DNA from: Enterobacter hormaechei subsp. xiangfangensis
GTDB taxonomy: Bacteria > Pseudomonadota > Gammaproteobacteria > Enterobacterales > Enterobacteriaceae
DNA: 64,000 nt
Direction: 5' to 3'
NCBI RefSeq assembly: GCF_001729785.1
Contig: NZ_CP017183.1
Coordinates: forward strand, 4,526,001-4,590,000
The notes under the pieces are model-generated. The model was not told the DNA's origin. It did no database searches and saw nothing but the letters and a program-made list of their open reading frames with translations. Position numbers and translations under genes: made by a program. This document shows, in pieces, positions 20,230 to 29,771 of this stretch. How positions within the stretch are numbered: position 1 is the stretch's first letter; each line of letters opens with the position of its first letter.

Positions 20230-20904
20230 CTATTTCCCCCATAATCTCCGCGAACTGCTCTCGATCTTGCCGCTTATCCGCCGCTTCTGCATCGTTCTGG
20301 TCCAGCTGGTGGATAATCCCGCCGCTGACAGCAGACGGTGATACTGATCGTCATCAAACGGCATATGCCAGGCAATTGCGCAGGCCTCGTACACCGACAC
20401 CTCACTCAAACGCGAAGCCAGCTCAAGCGGCGCATCCGCCGAAACCTGTCCCGCCTGCACAACGCGATACAGCCAGCCGGTTTTACCCGCGTTTTGCAAC
20501 TGGGCCGACATATCCTGAATGCCGAAATGGTAATTAAGCTTAAAGCACGGTGAGCGCGGCTGGGTGACCTGAATCAAAGCATCGCCCCAGCGGTAAATAT
20601 CGCCGATAAAGACGTTCTTCTCCGTCAGCCCCTCCGTTGAGAGATTTTCGCCAAACGCGGGGGCGACGAAGAGGTCAGCCTGTTCAGGAAATTCGGTTTT
20701 CCAGTGCTGATAGTGCTCGCGGGGATAATGGCACAGCGCGCGATCGGGCCCGCCGTGGATTTTCTTTTCAGCCTGCTGGTCACCCGCAAGCCCGAGATCG
20801 GTCAACGTCAGCTCACCGTCGACCTGCACTTTGGCGATGGCACTCGGGCGGCTGCCTTCGTACTCCCTTACCTTGCCTGTAAACACATTCACCGGGTAAT
20901 GCAT
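20230..20904 (-). CDS. yiiM: MOSC-domain protein YiiM
   Basis: Molybdenum-cofactor-binding MOSC protein; the E. coli homologue detoxifies N-hydroxylated purines such as 6-hydroxylaminopurine. The product is 224 residues from ATG 20904 (MHYPVNVFTGKV). Visible blocks are KKIHGGPDRALCHYPREHY, FGENLSTEGL and QPRSPCFKLNYHFG, where the Cys is the expected Mo ligand. The C-terminal 3-alpha domain ends RRISGKIESSSRRLWGK. AAGGAGTGGAG precedes the ATG. The kdgT gene that precedes it in E. coli is absent. Confidence 0.93.
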   Translation of the reverse strand: MHYPVNVFTGKVREYEGSRPSAIAKVQVDGELTLTDLGLAGDQQAEKKIHGGPDRALCHYPREHYQHWKTEFPEQADLFVAPAFGENLSTEGLTEKNVFIGDIYRWGDALIQVTQPRSPCFKLNYHFGIQDMSAQLQNAGKTGWLYRVVQAGQVSADAPLELASRLSEVSVYEACAIAWHMPFDDDQYHRLLSAAGLSTSWTRTMQKRRISGKIESSSRRLWGK

Positions 20905-20922
20905 CTCCACTCCTTCAGATAC

Positions 20923-20949
20923 AAAAAAAGCGAGTCATCAGACTCGCTT
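20923..20949 (-). terminator. Terminator of sodA
   Basis: AAGCGAGTC/GACTCGCTT hairpin with a 4-base loop and a seven-base T-run on the minus strand, 21 bases after the sodA stop and just upstream of yiiM. Confidence 0.87.
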
Positions 20950-20970
20950 CTCACAGGCGTCAATGCAACC

Positions 20971-21591
20971 TTATTTTTTAGCGGCGAAACGCGCTGCTGC
21001 TTCGTCCCAGTTCACTACATCCCAGAAGGCTTTGATGTAGTCAGGGCGACGGTTCTGGAACTTCAGGTAGTAAGCGTGTTCCCACACGTCCAGACCCAGA
21101 ATTGGGAAGCCGGATGCGCCAGAGATAGCTTCACCCATCAGCGGGGAGTCCTGGTTAGCGGTAGAAACGACCGCCAGTTTGTCACCTTTCAGGACCAGCC
21201 ACGCCCAGCCAGAGCCGAAACGGGTTGCAGCGGCTTTTTCGAATTCCGCTTTGAAGTTGTCAACGGAACCGAAGTCACGCTCGATAGCCGCTTTCAGGTC
21301 GCCCTGAAGGGTGGTGCCGGTTTTCAGGCCTTTCCAGAACAGGCTGTGGTTAGCGTGACCGCCCGCGTTGTTGCGCAGCACGGTTTTCTTGTCTGCCGGC
21401 AGCTGGTCCAGCTTGGTGATCAGCTCTTCAACAGGCAGATTAGCGAACTCAGGCAGGCTTTCCAGCGCGGCGTTCGCGTTGTTCACGTAGGTCTGGTGGT
21501 GTTTAGTGTGATGGATTTCCATCGTCTGCTTGTCGAAATGCGGTTCCAGTGCGTCGTAGGCATACGGCAGGGATGGCAGTGTATAACTCAT
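20971..21591 (-). CDS. sodA: Manganese superoxide dismutase SodA
   Basis: Cytoplasmic enzyme converting superoxide to O2 and H2O2. The product is 206 residues from ATG 21591 ([17 protein letters not shown]). Metal ligands are H27 in EIHHTKHHQ, His in [10 protein letters not shown], and Asp and His in [10 protein letters not shown]. The GGHANHS and DVWEHAYY blocks are those of the Mn-type enzyme. GGAGAGG precedes the start. A Fur site overlaps its promoter. Confidence 0.98.
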   Translation of the reverse strand: MSYTLPSLPYAYDALEPHFDKQTMEIHHTKHHQTYVNNANAALESLPEFANLPVEELITKLDQLPADKKTVLRNNAGGHANHSLFWKGLKTGTTLQGDLKAAIERDFGSVDNFKAEFEKAAATRFGSGWAWLVLKGDKLAVVSTANQDSPLMGEAISGASGFPILGLDVWEHAYYLKFQNRRPDYIKAFWDVVNWDEAAARFAAKK

Positions 21592-21649
21592 AATCCTCTC
21601 CATTATTGTCGGGCGGCACAGCTGTTAATGCCGCGTAAGCAGTTGGTTC

Positions 21650-21686
21650 ATTATAGTTAATTAAATGATATTGAAAATGATTATCA
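21650..21686 (-). promoter_or_regulatory. sodA promoter with Fur box
   Basis: On the minus strand TATAAT lies at 21655-21650. Over and upstream of the -35 is a Fur-like 19-mer (ATTGATAATCATTTTCAAT, 21686-21668) resembling GATAATGATAATCATTATC. Fur repression of sodA is established in E. coli. Confidence 0.7.
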
Positions 21687-21734
21687 ATGCCGTAGTTTTT
21701 ATAAGGTTATTCGGTTTTTGATAAATGACAAAAT

Positions 21735-21750
21735 TGTGAGTCTGCTCACG
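21735..21750 (+). promoter_or_regulatory. Candidate CRP site upstream of rhaT
   Basis: TGTGA, six bases, TCACG at 21735-21750, 130 bases before the rhaT start. It fits catabolite control of rhamnose uptake. RhaS half-sites are expected between here and the gene but I could not place them with confidence. Confidence 0.55.
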
Positions 21751-21879
21751 TGTTTAACGTGCTGATTGCCATCCTGAACAAAAGTGCGGCAACCTTCTGA
21801 AGGTTCCCAAACCGCCTCATTTTTACACTCATCAAGTCGGCGGGAAGCCTCCGGCTATAAAAACGATGAGGATGTAAAA

Positions 21880-22914
21880 ATGAATCATGCGATTACGATG
21901 GGTATCTTCTGGCATTTGATAGGCGCGGCCAGTGCAGCCTGTTTCTATGCCCCGTTTAAAAAGGTGAAAGGCTGGTCATGGGAAACCATGTGGTCCGTTG
22001 GCGGTACCGTGTCCTGGCTGATTTTGCCGTGGACAATCAGCGCCATGCTGCTGCCCGATTTCTGGGGCTACTTCTCCTCCTTCAACGCCTCCACCCTGCT
22101 GCCGATATTCCTGTTCGGCGCGATGTGGGGCATCGGTAATATCAACTACGGCCTCACCATGCGCTACCTCGGCATGTCGATGGGGATTGGCATCGCGATT
22201 GGCATAACGTTGATTGTTGGCACCCTGATGACGCCAATCCTCAACGGCAACTTCGATGTGCTGATCAACACCCAGGGAGGGCGAATGACCCTGCTGGGCG
22301 TGCTGGTGGCGGTGATCGGCGTGGGCATCGTCACCCGCGCGGGCCAGCTGAAAGAACGCAAGATGGGCATCAAAGCCGAAGAGTTCAACCTGAAGAAAGG
22401 GCTGCTGCTGGCGGTGATGTGCGGCATCTTCTCGGCGGGCATGTCGTTCGCCATGAATGCCGCCAAACCGATGCACGACGCCGCTGCGGCGCTGGGCGTC
22501 GATCCGCTGTACGTTGCCCTGCCAAGCTACGTGGTGATCATGGGCGGCGGCGCGCTGGTAAACCTCGGCTTCTGCTTTATTCGTCTGGCAAAAGTGAACA
22601 ACCTGTCGGTAAAAGCCGACTTCTCGCTGGCAAAACCGCTGATCGTCACCAACGTCCTGCTCTCCGCCCTTGGCGGCCTGATGTGGTATCTGCAATTCTT
22701 CTTCTACGCCTGGGGTCACGCCAGTATTCCGGCGCAGTATGACTACATGAGCTGGATGCTGCACATGAGCTTCTACGTGCTGTGCGGCGGGCTGGTTGGG
22801 CTGGTGCTGAAAGAGTGGAACAACGCCGGGCGTCGTCCGGTTGGCGTGCTGAGCCTGGGCTGCGTGGTGATTATCATTGCGGCCAATATCGTCGGCCTCG
22901 GCATGGCGAACTGA
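21880..22914 (+). CDS. rhaT: L-rhamnose:H+ symporter RhaT
   Basis: Inner-membrane proton symporter for L-rhamnose, in its own family of the drug/metabolite superfamily with ten membrane segments. The product is 344 residues from ATG 21880 ([15 protein letters not shown]), the E. coli length. ATRs such as [19 protein letters not shown] are nearly identical to E. coli. GAGGATG precedes the start; the in-frame start at 21784 gives an unrelated extension. The TGA stop directly abuts the rhaR stop on the other strand. A second rhamnose importer is encoded downstream of rhaD. Confidence 0.97.
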   Translation: MNHAITMGIFWHLIGAASAACFYAPFKKVKGWSWETMWSVGGTVSWLILPWTISAMLLPDFWGYFSSFNASTLLPIFLFGAMWGIGNINYGLTMRYLGMSMGIGIAIGITLIVGTLMTPILNGNFDVLINTQGGRMTLLGVLVAVIGVGIVTRAGQLKERKMGIKAEEFNLKKGLLLAVMCGIFSAGMSFAMNAAKPMHDAAAALGVDPLYVALPSYVVIMGGGALVNLGFCFIRLAKVNNLSVKADFSLAKPLIVTNVLLSALGGLMWYLQFFFYAWGHASIPAQYDYMSWMLHMSFYVLCGGLVGLVLKEWNNAGRRPVGVLSLGCVVIIIAANIVGLGMAN

Positions 22915-23763
22915 TTACGCTGCCTTTCGACTGCGATGACGCCACTGAACCGGCGTCATCCCCACCTCACGGTTAAACACCACCGAGAAGTAGTTACTGT
23001 CCTCAAAGCCGCAGCGCATCGCCACTTCACTCACCATCAGCTCCGTATGCTGTAACAGGTACTGGGCGTGGCAGATGCGCAGCTGGCGCAGATAGTGGTT
23101 TACCGTCATCCCCGTCTGGGTGCGGAACTGCTGGCGCAGCGCGCGCTCGCTGCACTGCTCCTGCTCGCAGAATTTTTCCAGCACGAAACTCTTGTTCAGA
23201 CTGCCCGCAAGCCGGGTGATGAGCTTATCCAGCAACGCTTCCTGCATGGTGGCAGAGGGATTATCCGTAGCGTAACGATGGCGCTTCAGGGTCATCACCA
23301 GCTGGGCGAAAAGCAGCTCCGACATCTGGTTTGCCACCGGATCGCTCTTCTGGCTCTCCTGCTCCAGCTGGGAAATCGTCTGGCGCACCTGAGCCATGCC
23401 GTTGCTGCTTAAGCGCCAGTGCGGTTCGCCTCTGGCATCATGAAAACCGGGGATATTGCCCGCCCAGTCGACATTCAGTTTAAGTCTGTCGGGGCAATAG
23501 ATGACGTTCTGCAACACCAGATCGTTAACCGAGGCGTAGGAGTGTTTGTCTTCAGCGCGGATGTAGAACAGGTCTCCGCGCGTGATGCGGTAGGGACGGT
23601 CGTTGAGGACGTGCAGGCCATTGCCCCGCCACACCAGCACCAGCTCGCAAAACTCGTGGGTGTGCTCGGCGAAGACGTTTTGCGGGTAGCGGTCGGCCAC
23701 CGCGACGGCCTGACTCGCGGAGGCAAAAAAATCATCTTTGCGAAGAATGAGCTGAGCAGCCAC
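22915..23763 (-). CDS. rhaR: Transcriptional activator RhaR
   Basis: AraC-family activator that, with L-rhamnose, turns on rhaSR. The product has 282 residues: a cupin-like rhamnose-binding domain ([15 protein letters not shown] type, here [19 protein letters not shown]) and two C-terminal helix-turn-helix motifs ([19 protein letters not shown] and [19 protein letters not shown]). It follows rhaS on the same strand with a 73-base gap, forming rhaSR as in E. coli. Confidence 0.95.
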   Translation of the reverse strand: MAAQLILRKDDFFASASQAVAVADRYPQNVFAEHTHEFCELVLVWRGNGLHVLNDRPYRITRGDLFYIRAEDKHSYASVNDLVLQNVIYCPDRLKLNVDWAGNIPGFHDARGEPHWRLSSNGMAQVRQTISQLEQESQKSDPVANQMSELLFAQLVMTLKRHRYATDNPSATMQEALLDKLITRLAGSLNKSFVLEKFCEQEQCSERALRQQFRTQTGMTVNHYLRQLRICHAQYLLQHTELMVSEVAMRCGFEDSNYFSVVFNREVGMTPVQWRHRSRKAA

Positions 23764-23836
23764 ACCACAACCTCTACGGCGAATAACCGGACATTATTAG
23801 CCTTTTTGCAGCAAAAAAACGGTGACTGCCCTCGCG

Positions 23837-24673
23837 TTACTGAAGCAACGCGTCTTTCCCCTGACGAATATCGCGCGGCGACCAGCTAAACTCCCGGCGA
23901 AACAGCGTCGAAAAGTGGTTACTGTCGCCGAAACCGCAGCGATAGGCGATATCGGTGACGCTTTCGTCGGTATGACGTAAAAGGTGACGCGCTTTGATCA
24001 GGCGCAGACGGTTAAGGTAACGCTGCGGCGTCAGGCCGGTATGCTGCTTGAGCTGACGATGCAGCGTGCGCAGCGAGAGCGAAAAGTCATCCGCCAGCGT
24101 TTCCCAGCAGACATCTTCGGCGAAATGATCTTCCAGCCATGCCATCAGCTGATTCAGGCGCGCGTCGTTATTTTCCAGCCCTTCCACCAGGCTGCTGCGC
24201 CGCAGCAGCACCAGCAGCTGCATAAACAGCAGCTCGCGGGTAGCAATGGCGTGCGTCTCCTGTCCATCCTCGCTCTGCTCCATCTGGCTCACCAGCTGAC
24301 GCACCTGCTGCAACGTGGACTGATTCACCCGCCAGTGCGACGGATAATGGCCGTCCTTCTCCTGCGGCAACAGCTGATTCAGCCCGGAAAGAAACTGGAA
24401 CGCATCCGGAGAACGATAGAGCACATTGGTCAGGCACAGGTTGTCGGTATGTTCATACAGGTGCCTGTCGTGATCGCGCACGAAGCACACCGTACCGCCG
24501 CTGATGGTATACGGCTGACCGTTAAACACGTGGATGCCCGTTCCGTGCTCAACAATCACAATTTCATGAAAATCATGATGATGCTCCGGGAACGCAGCCT
24601 GAGGCAGCCGTGGCTCAATCGCGACCGGCGAAGCCCCCGTAGGAAAAAAATCGACGCTGTGCAGTACGGTCAT
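23837..24673 (-). CDS. rhaS: Transcriptional activator RhaS
   Basis: AraC-family activator of rhaBAD and rhaT in response to L-rhamnose. The product is 278 residues from ATG 24673 ([20 protein letters not shown]), the E. coli length. The effector domain carries [17 protein letters not shown], and the C-terminal HTH pair carries [20 protein letters not shown] and [19 protein letters not shown]. It is divergent from rhaB. The ABC importer's binding protein is also called RhaS in rhizobia but is unrelated. Confidence 0.95.
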   Translation of the reverse strand: MTVLHSVDFFPTGASPVAIEPRLPQAAFPEHHHDFHEIVIVEHGTGIHVFNGQPYTISGGTVCFVRDHDRHLYEHTDNLCLTNVLYRSPDAFQFLSGLNQLLPQEKDGHYPSHWRVNQSTLQQVRQLVSQMEQSEDGQETHAIATRELLFMQLLVLLRRSSLVEGLENNDARLNQLMAWLEDHFAEDVCWETLADDFSLSLRTLHRQLKQHTGLTPQRYLNRLRLIKARHLLRHTDESVTDIAYRCGFGDSNHFSTLFRREFSWSPRDIRQGKDALLQ

Positions 24674-24743
24674 AACGGCCCCCACCAATGAGAAAAGTTC
24701 TCAAAATAGTAATTAAGGCCTTTCACGCTCACCTTAAATTTTT

Positions 24744-24784
24744 GACAGCAAACCGCGCAAAAGCTGTCGGTTTTTCAAGAAACA
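24744..24784 (-). promoter_or_regulatory. Candidate RhaR site for rhaSR
   Basis: Inverted GACAG (24744) and CTGTC (24764-24768) mark two A/T-tailed half-sites upstream of rhaS. The layout resembles the RhaR inverted repeat in E. coli. Weak motif; position is the main support. Confidence 0.4.
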
Positions 24785-24848
24785 GGCGGAAAGATCGGGA
24801 AATGCGGTCAGCGTCACACTGCCTGCAAACCCCGCCATTACTGGAAAC

Positions 24849-24864
24849 TGTGAACTCCCTCACG
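24849..24864. promoter_or_regulatory. CRP site in the rhaS-rhaB intergenic region
   Basis: TGTGA, six bases, TCACG at 24849-24864, just upstream of the RhaS half-sites, the same order as at the E. coli rhaBAD promoter. Confidence 0.7.
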
Positions 24865-24867
24865 TTC

Positions 24868-24916
24868 ATCTTTGCTTTCTTGCCAGCGCGAGATTTGGGC
24901 TGTCAGTGGCGAGAAG
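24868..24916 (+). promoter_or_regulatory. RhaS operator of rhaBAD
   Basis: ATCTTTGCTTTCTTGCC (24868-24884) and CTGTCAGTGGCGAGAAG (24900-24916) match the two 17-bp half-sites of the E. coli RhaS operator at most positions, including the GAGAAG end. They lie 60-105 bases before rhaB. Confidence 0.8.
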
Positions 24917-24974
24917 GTGGCTATTTCTTCCCTTTCTTACACTCCTCGCTAATGACTTAAGAAAGGACCCGACC

Positions 24975-26444
24975 ATGACTTTTCGCCATTGTGTGGCTGT
25001 CGATTTAGGCGCATCCAGCGGCCGTGTAATGCTCGCCACCTGGGACTGCGACCTGCACACCCTTACGCTTCGCGAAATGCACCGTTTCGCCAATTGTCTG
25101 CAAAAACAGGACGGTTTTGTTACCTGGGATATCGACGCCCTGGAAGCAGAGATCCGCACCGGACTTCACAACGTCTGCGAAGACGGTATTCGCATCGACA
25201 GTATCGGCATTGATACCTGGGGTGTGGATTACCTACTGCTGGACCGTCACGGCGAACGCGTCGGCCTGCCCGTCTCCTACCGCGACAGCCGCACCGATGG
25301 GCTAATGGCGCACGCCATCGCCCAGCTTGGCAAGGAGAACATCTATGGTCGCAGCGGCATTCAGTTTCTGCCGTTTAACACGCTGTATCAGCTGCGCGCG
25401 CTGGTTGAGCAACAGCCAGAGCTGGTCGAAAAGGTGGCGCATGCGCTGCTGATCCCGGACTACTTAAGCTACCGTCTGACCGGCAACATGAACTGGGAAT
25501 ACACCAACGCCACCACCACGCAGCTGGTCAACATCAACACCGATAACTGGGATGAACATCTGCTGGCCTGGACGGGCGCCTCGCCGTCCTGGTTTGGCGC
25601 GCCAACCCATCCGGGCAATGTGATCGGCCACTGGCTTTGCCCGCAAGGGAATAAAATCCCCGTTGTCGCCGTCGCCAGCCACGACACCGCGAGCGCGGTC
25701 ATTGCCTCGCCGCTCGCCGGCAAAGATGCGGCCTACCTCTCATCCGGCACCTGGTCGCTGATGGGCTTTGAGAGCAAAACGCCCTACACCAGCGATGCCG
25801 CGCTGGCCGCGAACATCACCAACGAAGGCGGTGCCGAAGGGCGCTACCGGGTGCTGAAGAACATCATGGGCCTGTGGCTGCTCCAGCGGGTGCTGAAAGA
25901 GCAGAACATCACCGACCTGCCCGCGCTTATCGCGGAAACCGAAACGCTGAAGGCCTGCACCTTCCTGATTAACCCGAACGACGACCGCTTTATCAACCCG
26001 GCGCACATGAGCGCCGAAATCCAGGCCGCCTGTTTTGAAGCGGGGCAGCCGGTACCTTCCCGCCCCGCCGAGCTGGCGCGCTGCATTTTTGACAGTCTCG
26101 CCCTGCTCTATGCCGACATCCTGAGCGAGCTGGCTGACCTTCGCGGCAAACCGTTCACACAACTGCATATCGTGGGCGGCGGCTGCCAGAACCAGCTGCT
26201 GAACCAGCTCTGCGCGGATGCATGCGGCATTACCGTGGTGGCAGGTCCGATTGAAGCCTCCACGCTCGGCAATATCGGCATTCAGCTGATGACCCTGGAC
26301 GAACTGTCCAACGTCGACGATTTCCGTTCGGTGGTGACGGCGAATAACAGCCTGACCACCTTCACCCCCCATCCCTGCCATGAAATTGCCCGCTACCGGG
26401 CGCAGTTTCAGCAAAAACGACTGACTAAGGAGCTTTGCGCATGA
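24975..26444 (+). CDS. rhaB: L-rhamnulokinase RhaB
   Basis: FGGY-family kinase phosphorylating L-rhamnulose to L-rhamnulose 1-phosphate. The product is 489 residues from ATG 24975 ([20 protein letters not shown]), the E. coli length. Motifs are DLGASSGRV (phosphate loop), [26 protein letters not shown] and [15 protein letters not shown] (adenosine pocket). AAGAAAGGA precedes the start. First gene of rhaBAD; its stop overlaps the rhaA start by 4 bases. Confidence 0.97.
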   Translation: MTFRHCVAVDLGASSGRVMLATWDCDLHTLTLREMHRFANCLQKQDGFVTWDIDALEAEIRTGLHNVCEDGIRIDSIGIDTWGVDYLLLDRHGERVGLPVSYRDSRTDGLMAHAIAQLGKENIYGRSGIQFLPFNTLYQLRALVEQQPELVEKVAHALLIPDYLSYRLTGNMNWEYTNATTTQLVNINTDNWDEHLLAWTGASPSWFGAPTHPGNVIGHWLCPQGNKIPVVAVASHDTASAVIASPLAGKDAAYLSSGTWSLMGFESKTPYTSDAALAANITNEGGAEGRYRVLKNIMGLWLLQRVLKEQNITDLPALIAETETLKACTFLINPNDDRFINPAHMSAEIQAACFEAGQPVPSRPAELARCIFDSLALLYADILSELADLRGKPFTQLHIVGGGCQNQLLNQLCADACGITVVAGPIEASTLGNIGIQLMTLDELSNVDDFRSVVTANNSLTTFTPHPCHEIARYRAQFQQKRLTKELCA

Positions 26445-27700
26445 CCACTCAACTTGAACAAGCCTGGGACCTGGCTAAACAGCGTTTCGCCGCCGTCGGC
26501 GTGGATGTCGAAGAGGCGCTGCGCCAGCTCGATCGTCTGCCCGTCTCCATGCACTGCTGGCAGGGTGATGATGTCGCCGGTTTCGAGAACCCGGGCGGTT
26601 CCCTGACGGGGGGTATTCAGGCCACGGGTAACTATCCTGGCAAAGCGCGCAACGCCACCGAACTGCGTGCGGATCTGGAGCTGGCGCTGAGCCTGATCCC
26701 CGGGCCAAAGCGCCTGAACCTGCACGCCATTTATCTCGAATCCGATGAGCCGGTCGCGCGTAACGAAATCAAACCGGAACACTTTACGAACTGGGTGGCG
26801 TGGGCGAAAGCCAACCGGCTGGGTCTGGATTTTAACCCGTCCTGCTTCTCGCACCCGCTGAGCGCGGACGGGTTTACCCTTGCGCATGCCAACGATGAAA
26901 TCCGCCAGTTCTGGATCGACCATGTCAAAGCCAGCCGCCGCGTCTCGGCTTATTTTGGCGAGCAGCTTGGCACGCCATCGGTAATGAATATCTGGATCCC
27001 GGACGGCATGAAGGACATCACCGTAGACCGACTGGCCCCGCGTCAGCGCCTGCTGGCCGCGCTGGATGAAGCCATCAGCGAGAAGCTGGACCCGGCGCAC
27101 CACATCGACGCCGTCGAGAGCAAGCTGTTCGGCATTGGCGCAGAGAGCTACACCGTGGGCTCAAACGAGTTCTACATGGGTTATGCCACCAGCCGCCAGA
27201 CCGCGCTGTGCCTGGATGCTGGCCACTTCCACCCAACGGAAGTCATCTCCGACAAGATCTCCGCCGCCATGCTCTACGTGCCGCGCCTGCTGCTGCACGT
27301 CAGCCGCCCGGTGCGCTGGGACAGCGACCACGTGGTGCTGCTGGATGACGAAACCCAGGCCATTGCCAGCGAAATCATCCGCCACAACCTCTTTGACCGC
27401 GTACATATCGGCCTCGACTTCTTCGACGCCTCCATCAACCGCATCGCGGCGTGGGTTATCGGCACCCGTAACATGAAGAAAGCCCTGCTGCGCGCGCTGC
27501 TGGAGCCTGTCGCCGCCCTGAAACAGCTGGAAGAAAACGGCGACTACACCGCGCGCCTGGCGCTGCTGGAAGAGCAGAAATCCCTGCCGTGGCAGGCGGT
27601 GTGGGAGATGTACTGCCAGCGTCACGATGCACCTGCGGGCAGCCAGTGGCTGGATAACGTGCGGGCGTATGAGAAAGAGGTTCTTGCCGCTCGTCAGTAA
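26441..27700 (+). CDS. rhaA: L-rhamnose isomerase RhaA
   Basis: Metal-dependent isomerase converting L-rhamnose to L-rhamnulose. The product is 419 residues from ATG 26441 ([16 protein letters not shown]), matching E. coli RhaA. TIM-barrel metal-site regions are visible as [45 protein letters not shown] and [17 protein letters not shown]. It is translationally coupled to rhaB. A pair of REP elements separates it from rhaD. Confidence 0.97.
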   Translation: MTTQLEQAWDLAKQRFAAVGVDVEEALRQLDRLPVSMHCWQGDDVAGFENPGGSLTGGIQATGNYPGKARNATELRADLELALSLIPGPKRLNLHAIYLESDEPVARNEIKPEHFTNWVAWAKANRLGLDFNPSCFSHPLSADGFTLAHANDEIRQFWIDHVKASRRVSAYFGEQLGTPSVMNIWIPDGMKDITVDRLAPRQRLLAALDEAISEKLDPAHHIDAVESKLFGIGAESYTVGSNEFYMGYATSRQTALCLDAGHFHPTEVISDKISAAMLYVPRLLLHVSRPVRWDSDHVVLLDDETQAIASEIIRHNLFDRVHIGLDFFDASINRIAAWVIGTRNMKKALLRALLEPVAALKQLEENGDYTARLALLEEQKSLPWQAVWEMYCQRHDAPAGSQWLDNVRAYEKEVLAARQ

Positions 27701-27708
27701 AAAACATC

Positions 27709-27776
27709 GCCCGGCGGCGCGTTGCTTGCCGGGCCTACAGATAAGACCAGGCCGGGTAAGCGTAACGCCACCCGGC
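27709..27776. repeat. BIME (two REP elements) between rhaA and rhaD
   Basis: GCCCGGCGGCGCG...GCCGGGC (27709-27734) and GCCGGGTAAGCG...CACCCGGC (27751-27776) in opposite orientation. Inside an operon, such hairpins usually stabilise the upstream mRNA against 3' exonucleases. Confidence 0.8.
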
Positions 27777-27796
27777 ATTTTCAAAGGAACTACAGT

Positions 27797-28627
27797 ATGC
27801 AGACCATCACCACTTCCTGGTTCGTCCAGGGCATGATCAAAGCCACCTCTGACGCCTGGCTCAAGGGCTGGGATGAGCGCAACGGCGGCAACCTGACGCT
27901 ACGCCTGGACGACGCGGATATCGAGCCATTTGCCTCCGATTTCCACCAGAAGCCGCGCTATATCGCCCTGAGCCAGCCGATGCCGCTGCTCGCCAACACG
28001 CCGTTTATCGTCACCGGTTCCGGGAAGTTTTTCCGCAACGTACAGCTGGACCCGGAAGCCAACCTCGGCGTGGTGAAGGTGGACAGCGACGGCGCGGGTT
28101 ACCACATTCTCTGGGGACTGACGGACGACGCGGTACCGACATCCGAACTGCCGGCGCACTTCCTCTCCCACTGCGAGCGCATTAAGGCGACCAATGGCAA
28201 GGACCGCGTAATCATGCACTGCCACGCCACCAACCTGATCGCCCTGACCTACGTGCTGGAAAATAATTCTGATTTCTTCACCCGCAAACTGTGGGAAGGC
28301 AGCACCGAGTGTCTGGTGGTGTTCCCGGACGGCGTCGGCATTCTGCCGTGGATGGTGCCGGGTACCGACGAAATCGGCCAGGCGACCGCGACGGACATGC
28401 AGAAGCACTCACTGGTGCTGTGGCCGTTCCACGGCGTCTTCGGCAGCGGCCCGACACTGGATGAAACCTTCGGCCTGATCGACACCGCCGAGAAATCCGC
28501 GGAGGTGCTGGTGAAGGTCTATTCCATGGGCAGCATGAAGCAGACCATCACCCGGGAAGAGCTGATTGCCCTGGGCAAACGCTTTGGCGTCACCCCGATG
28601 CAGTCGGCGTTAGATCTGTACCAATAA
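27797..28627 (+). CDS. rhaD: L-rhamnulose-1-phosphate aldolase RhaD
   Basis: Class II (Zn2+) aldolase splitting L-rhamnulose 1-phosphate into dihydroxyacetone phosphate and L-lactaldehyde. The product is 276 residues from ATG 27797 ([19 protein letters not shown]). The family block [16 protein letters not shown] holds the phosphate-binding loop, and [15 protein letters not shown] supplies the zinc His pair. The third His is in [11 protein letters not shown]. The lactaldehyde is handled by the reductase encoded at 33378. Confidence 0.97.
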   Translation: MQTITTSWFVQGMIKATSDAWLKGWDERNGGNLTLRLDDADIEPFASDFHQKPRYIALSQPMPLLANTPFIVTGSGKFFRNVQLDPEANLGVVKVDSDGAGYHILWGLTDDAVPTSELPAHFLSHCERIKATNGKDRVIMHCHATNLIALTYVLENNSDFFTRKLWEGSTECLVVFPDGVGILPWMVPGTDEIGQATATDMQKHSLVLWPFHGVFGSGPTLDETFGLIDTAEKSAEVLVKVYSMGSMKQTITREELIALGKRFGVTPMQSALDLYQ

Positions 28628-28635
28628 CAACATCG

Positions 28636-28659
28636 CGCCCCGCTCACCGAGACGGGGCG
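28636..28659 (+). other. Intercistronic hairpin after rhaD
   Basis: CGCCCCG (28636-28642) pairs with CGGGGCG (28653-28659). No T-run follows on the plus strand, so it is more likely an mRNA stability or partial read-through element than a full terminator. Confidence 0.5.
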
Positions 28660-28709
28660 AAAACCACCTGCAATCCCTACAACTAACTCAAGTCAGTGGA
28701 GTAAAAGCA

Positions 28710-29696
28710 ATGAAAATAAAAGCAAGCTTGATCCTCACCGTTGCCGCTCTGGCGTTGTCCGGTTCCGCTTTAGCAGAAGTGAAAATCGCCCTGGTGGCGA
28801 AGTCCTTAGGGAATGGATTCTTCGAGGCAGCGAACGTCGGCGCGCAGGAGGCGGCCAAAGAGTTAGGCGATGTAAAAGTGATTTATACCGGCCCGACCAC
28901 CACCACGGCGGAAGCGCAGATCGAGGTGCTGAACGGGCTGATCGCCCAGGGCGTGGATGCGATCGCAATTTCCGCGAACGATCCGGACGCCGTCGTGCCG
29001 GTGCTGAAAAAAGCGATGCAGCGCGGCATTAAGGTTGTGTCGTGGGATTCCGGGGTGGCGAAAGCCGGGCGTCAGATCCATCTCAACCCGTCCAATAACG
29101 CCCTGATTGGCGAAACCAACGTCAAGCTCGCCGCCGATGCCCTGAAAGCGCTGAACGTGGAGAAGGGCGAAGTAGCGGTGCTGAGCGCCACGCCAACCTC
29201 CACCAACCAGAACACCTGGATTGCGGAGATGAAAAAGGTGCTGCCGAAGTACCCGTCCGTCAATCTGGTGACCGTGGCCTACGGAGACGATCTCTCTGAC
29301 AAAAGCTATCGCGAAGCGGTCGGCCTGCTGAAAACCTACCCGGAGCTGAAAGTCATCGTCTCGCCGTCGTCCGTGGGCATTGTGGCTGCCGCGCAGGCGG
29401 TGAAGGACCAGGGCAAGATTGGCAAAGTGTACGTCACCGGTTTAGGCCTGCCGTCTGAGATGGCGGGCGCGGTGAAATCCGGCGCGAGCAAGAGCTTTGC
29501 CATCTGGAACCCGATTGACCTGGGCTATGCCGCGACTTACTTAGCGGACGATCTGGTGAAAGGCACGGCCACGAAAGGTGAGGCCAGCATGGGCAAACTG
29601 GGCAAAGTGAAGCTGGATGCGGACGGCAACGGCGCGATGGCCGAGCCGTTCGTCTACGATGCCAGCAATATTGATAAGTTCTCGAAAATCTTTTGA
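28710..29696 (+). CDS. Rhamnose ABC importer, periplasmic binding protein
   Basis: Periplasmic receptor of a sugar ABC importer; 328 residues with a signal peptide of 22 residues (cleavage after GSALA, before EVKIALVAK). The mature part is a type-I periplasmic binding fold of the ribose/AI-2 group (GPTTTTAEAQIEVLNGLIAQ, AISANDPDAVVPVLKKAM, WDSGVAKAGRQ). It resembles the rhamnose-binding proteins called RhaS in rhizobia. Position directly after rhaD and before ATPase and permease genes supports rhamnose as ligand. AGTGGAG precedes the ATG. A 46-base palindrome separates it from the ATPase gene. Confidence 0.85.
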   Translation: MKIKASLILTVAALALSGSALAEVKIALVAKSLGNGFFEAANVGAQEAAKELGDVKVIYTGPTTTTAEAQIEVLNGLIAQGVDAIAISANDPDAVVPVLKKAMQRGIKVVSWDSGVAKAGRQIHLNPSNNALIGETNVKLAADALKALNVEKGEVAVLSATPTSTNQNTWIAEMKKVLPKYPSVNLVTVAYGDDLSDKSYREAVGLLKTYPELKVIVSPSSVGIVAAAQAVKDQGKIGKVYVTGLGLPSEMAGAVKSGASKSFAIWNPIDLGYAATYLADDLVKGTATKGEASMGKLGKVKLDADGNGAMAEPFVYDASNIDKFSKIF

Positions 29697-29704
29697 TCCT
29701 TTCC

Positions 29705-29750
29705 CCCCTCACCCTAGCCCTCTCCCAAAGGGAGAGGGTCGGGGTGAGGG
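29705..29750. repeat. CCCTCTCCC-type palindromic repeat, complete form
   Basis: The left arm CCTCACCCTAGCCCTCTCCC and right arm GGGAGAGGGTCGGGGTGAGG are near-perfect complements around AAA. It is the full version of the half units at 7791 and 15161, and folds into a long hairpin between the binding-protein and ATPase genes of the rhamnose importer. Confidence 0.85.
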
Positions 29751-29771
29751 TGAACCAAACGGAGAACTATC

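Noticed and set aside
24906..24974. Upstream start for rhaB
   Set aside because: The in-frame extension overlaps the RhaS operator region; ATG 24975 has a ribosome site and matches the E. coli length.
7791..29750. CRISPR-like repeats
   Set aside because: The three palindromes are thousands of bases apart, with no regular spacers and no cas genes.
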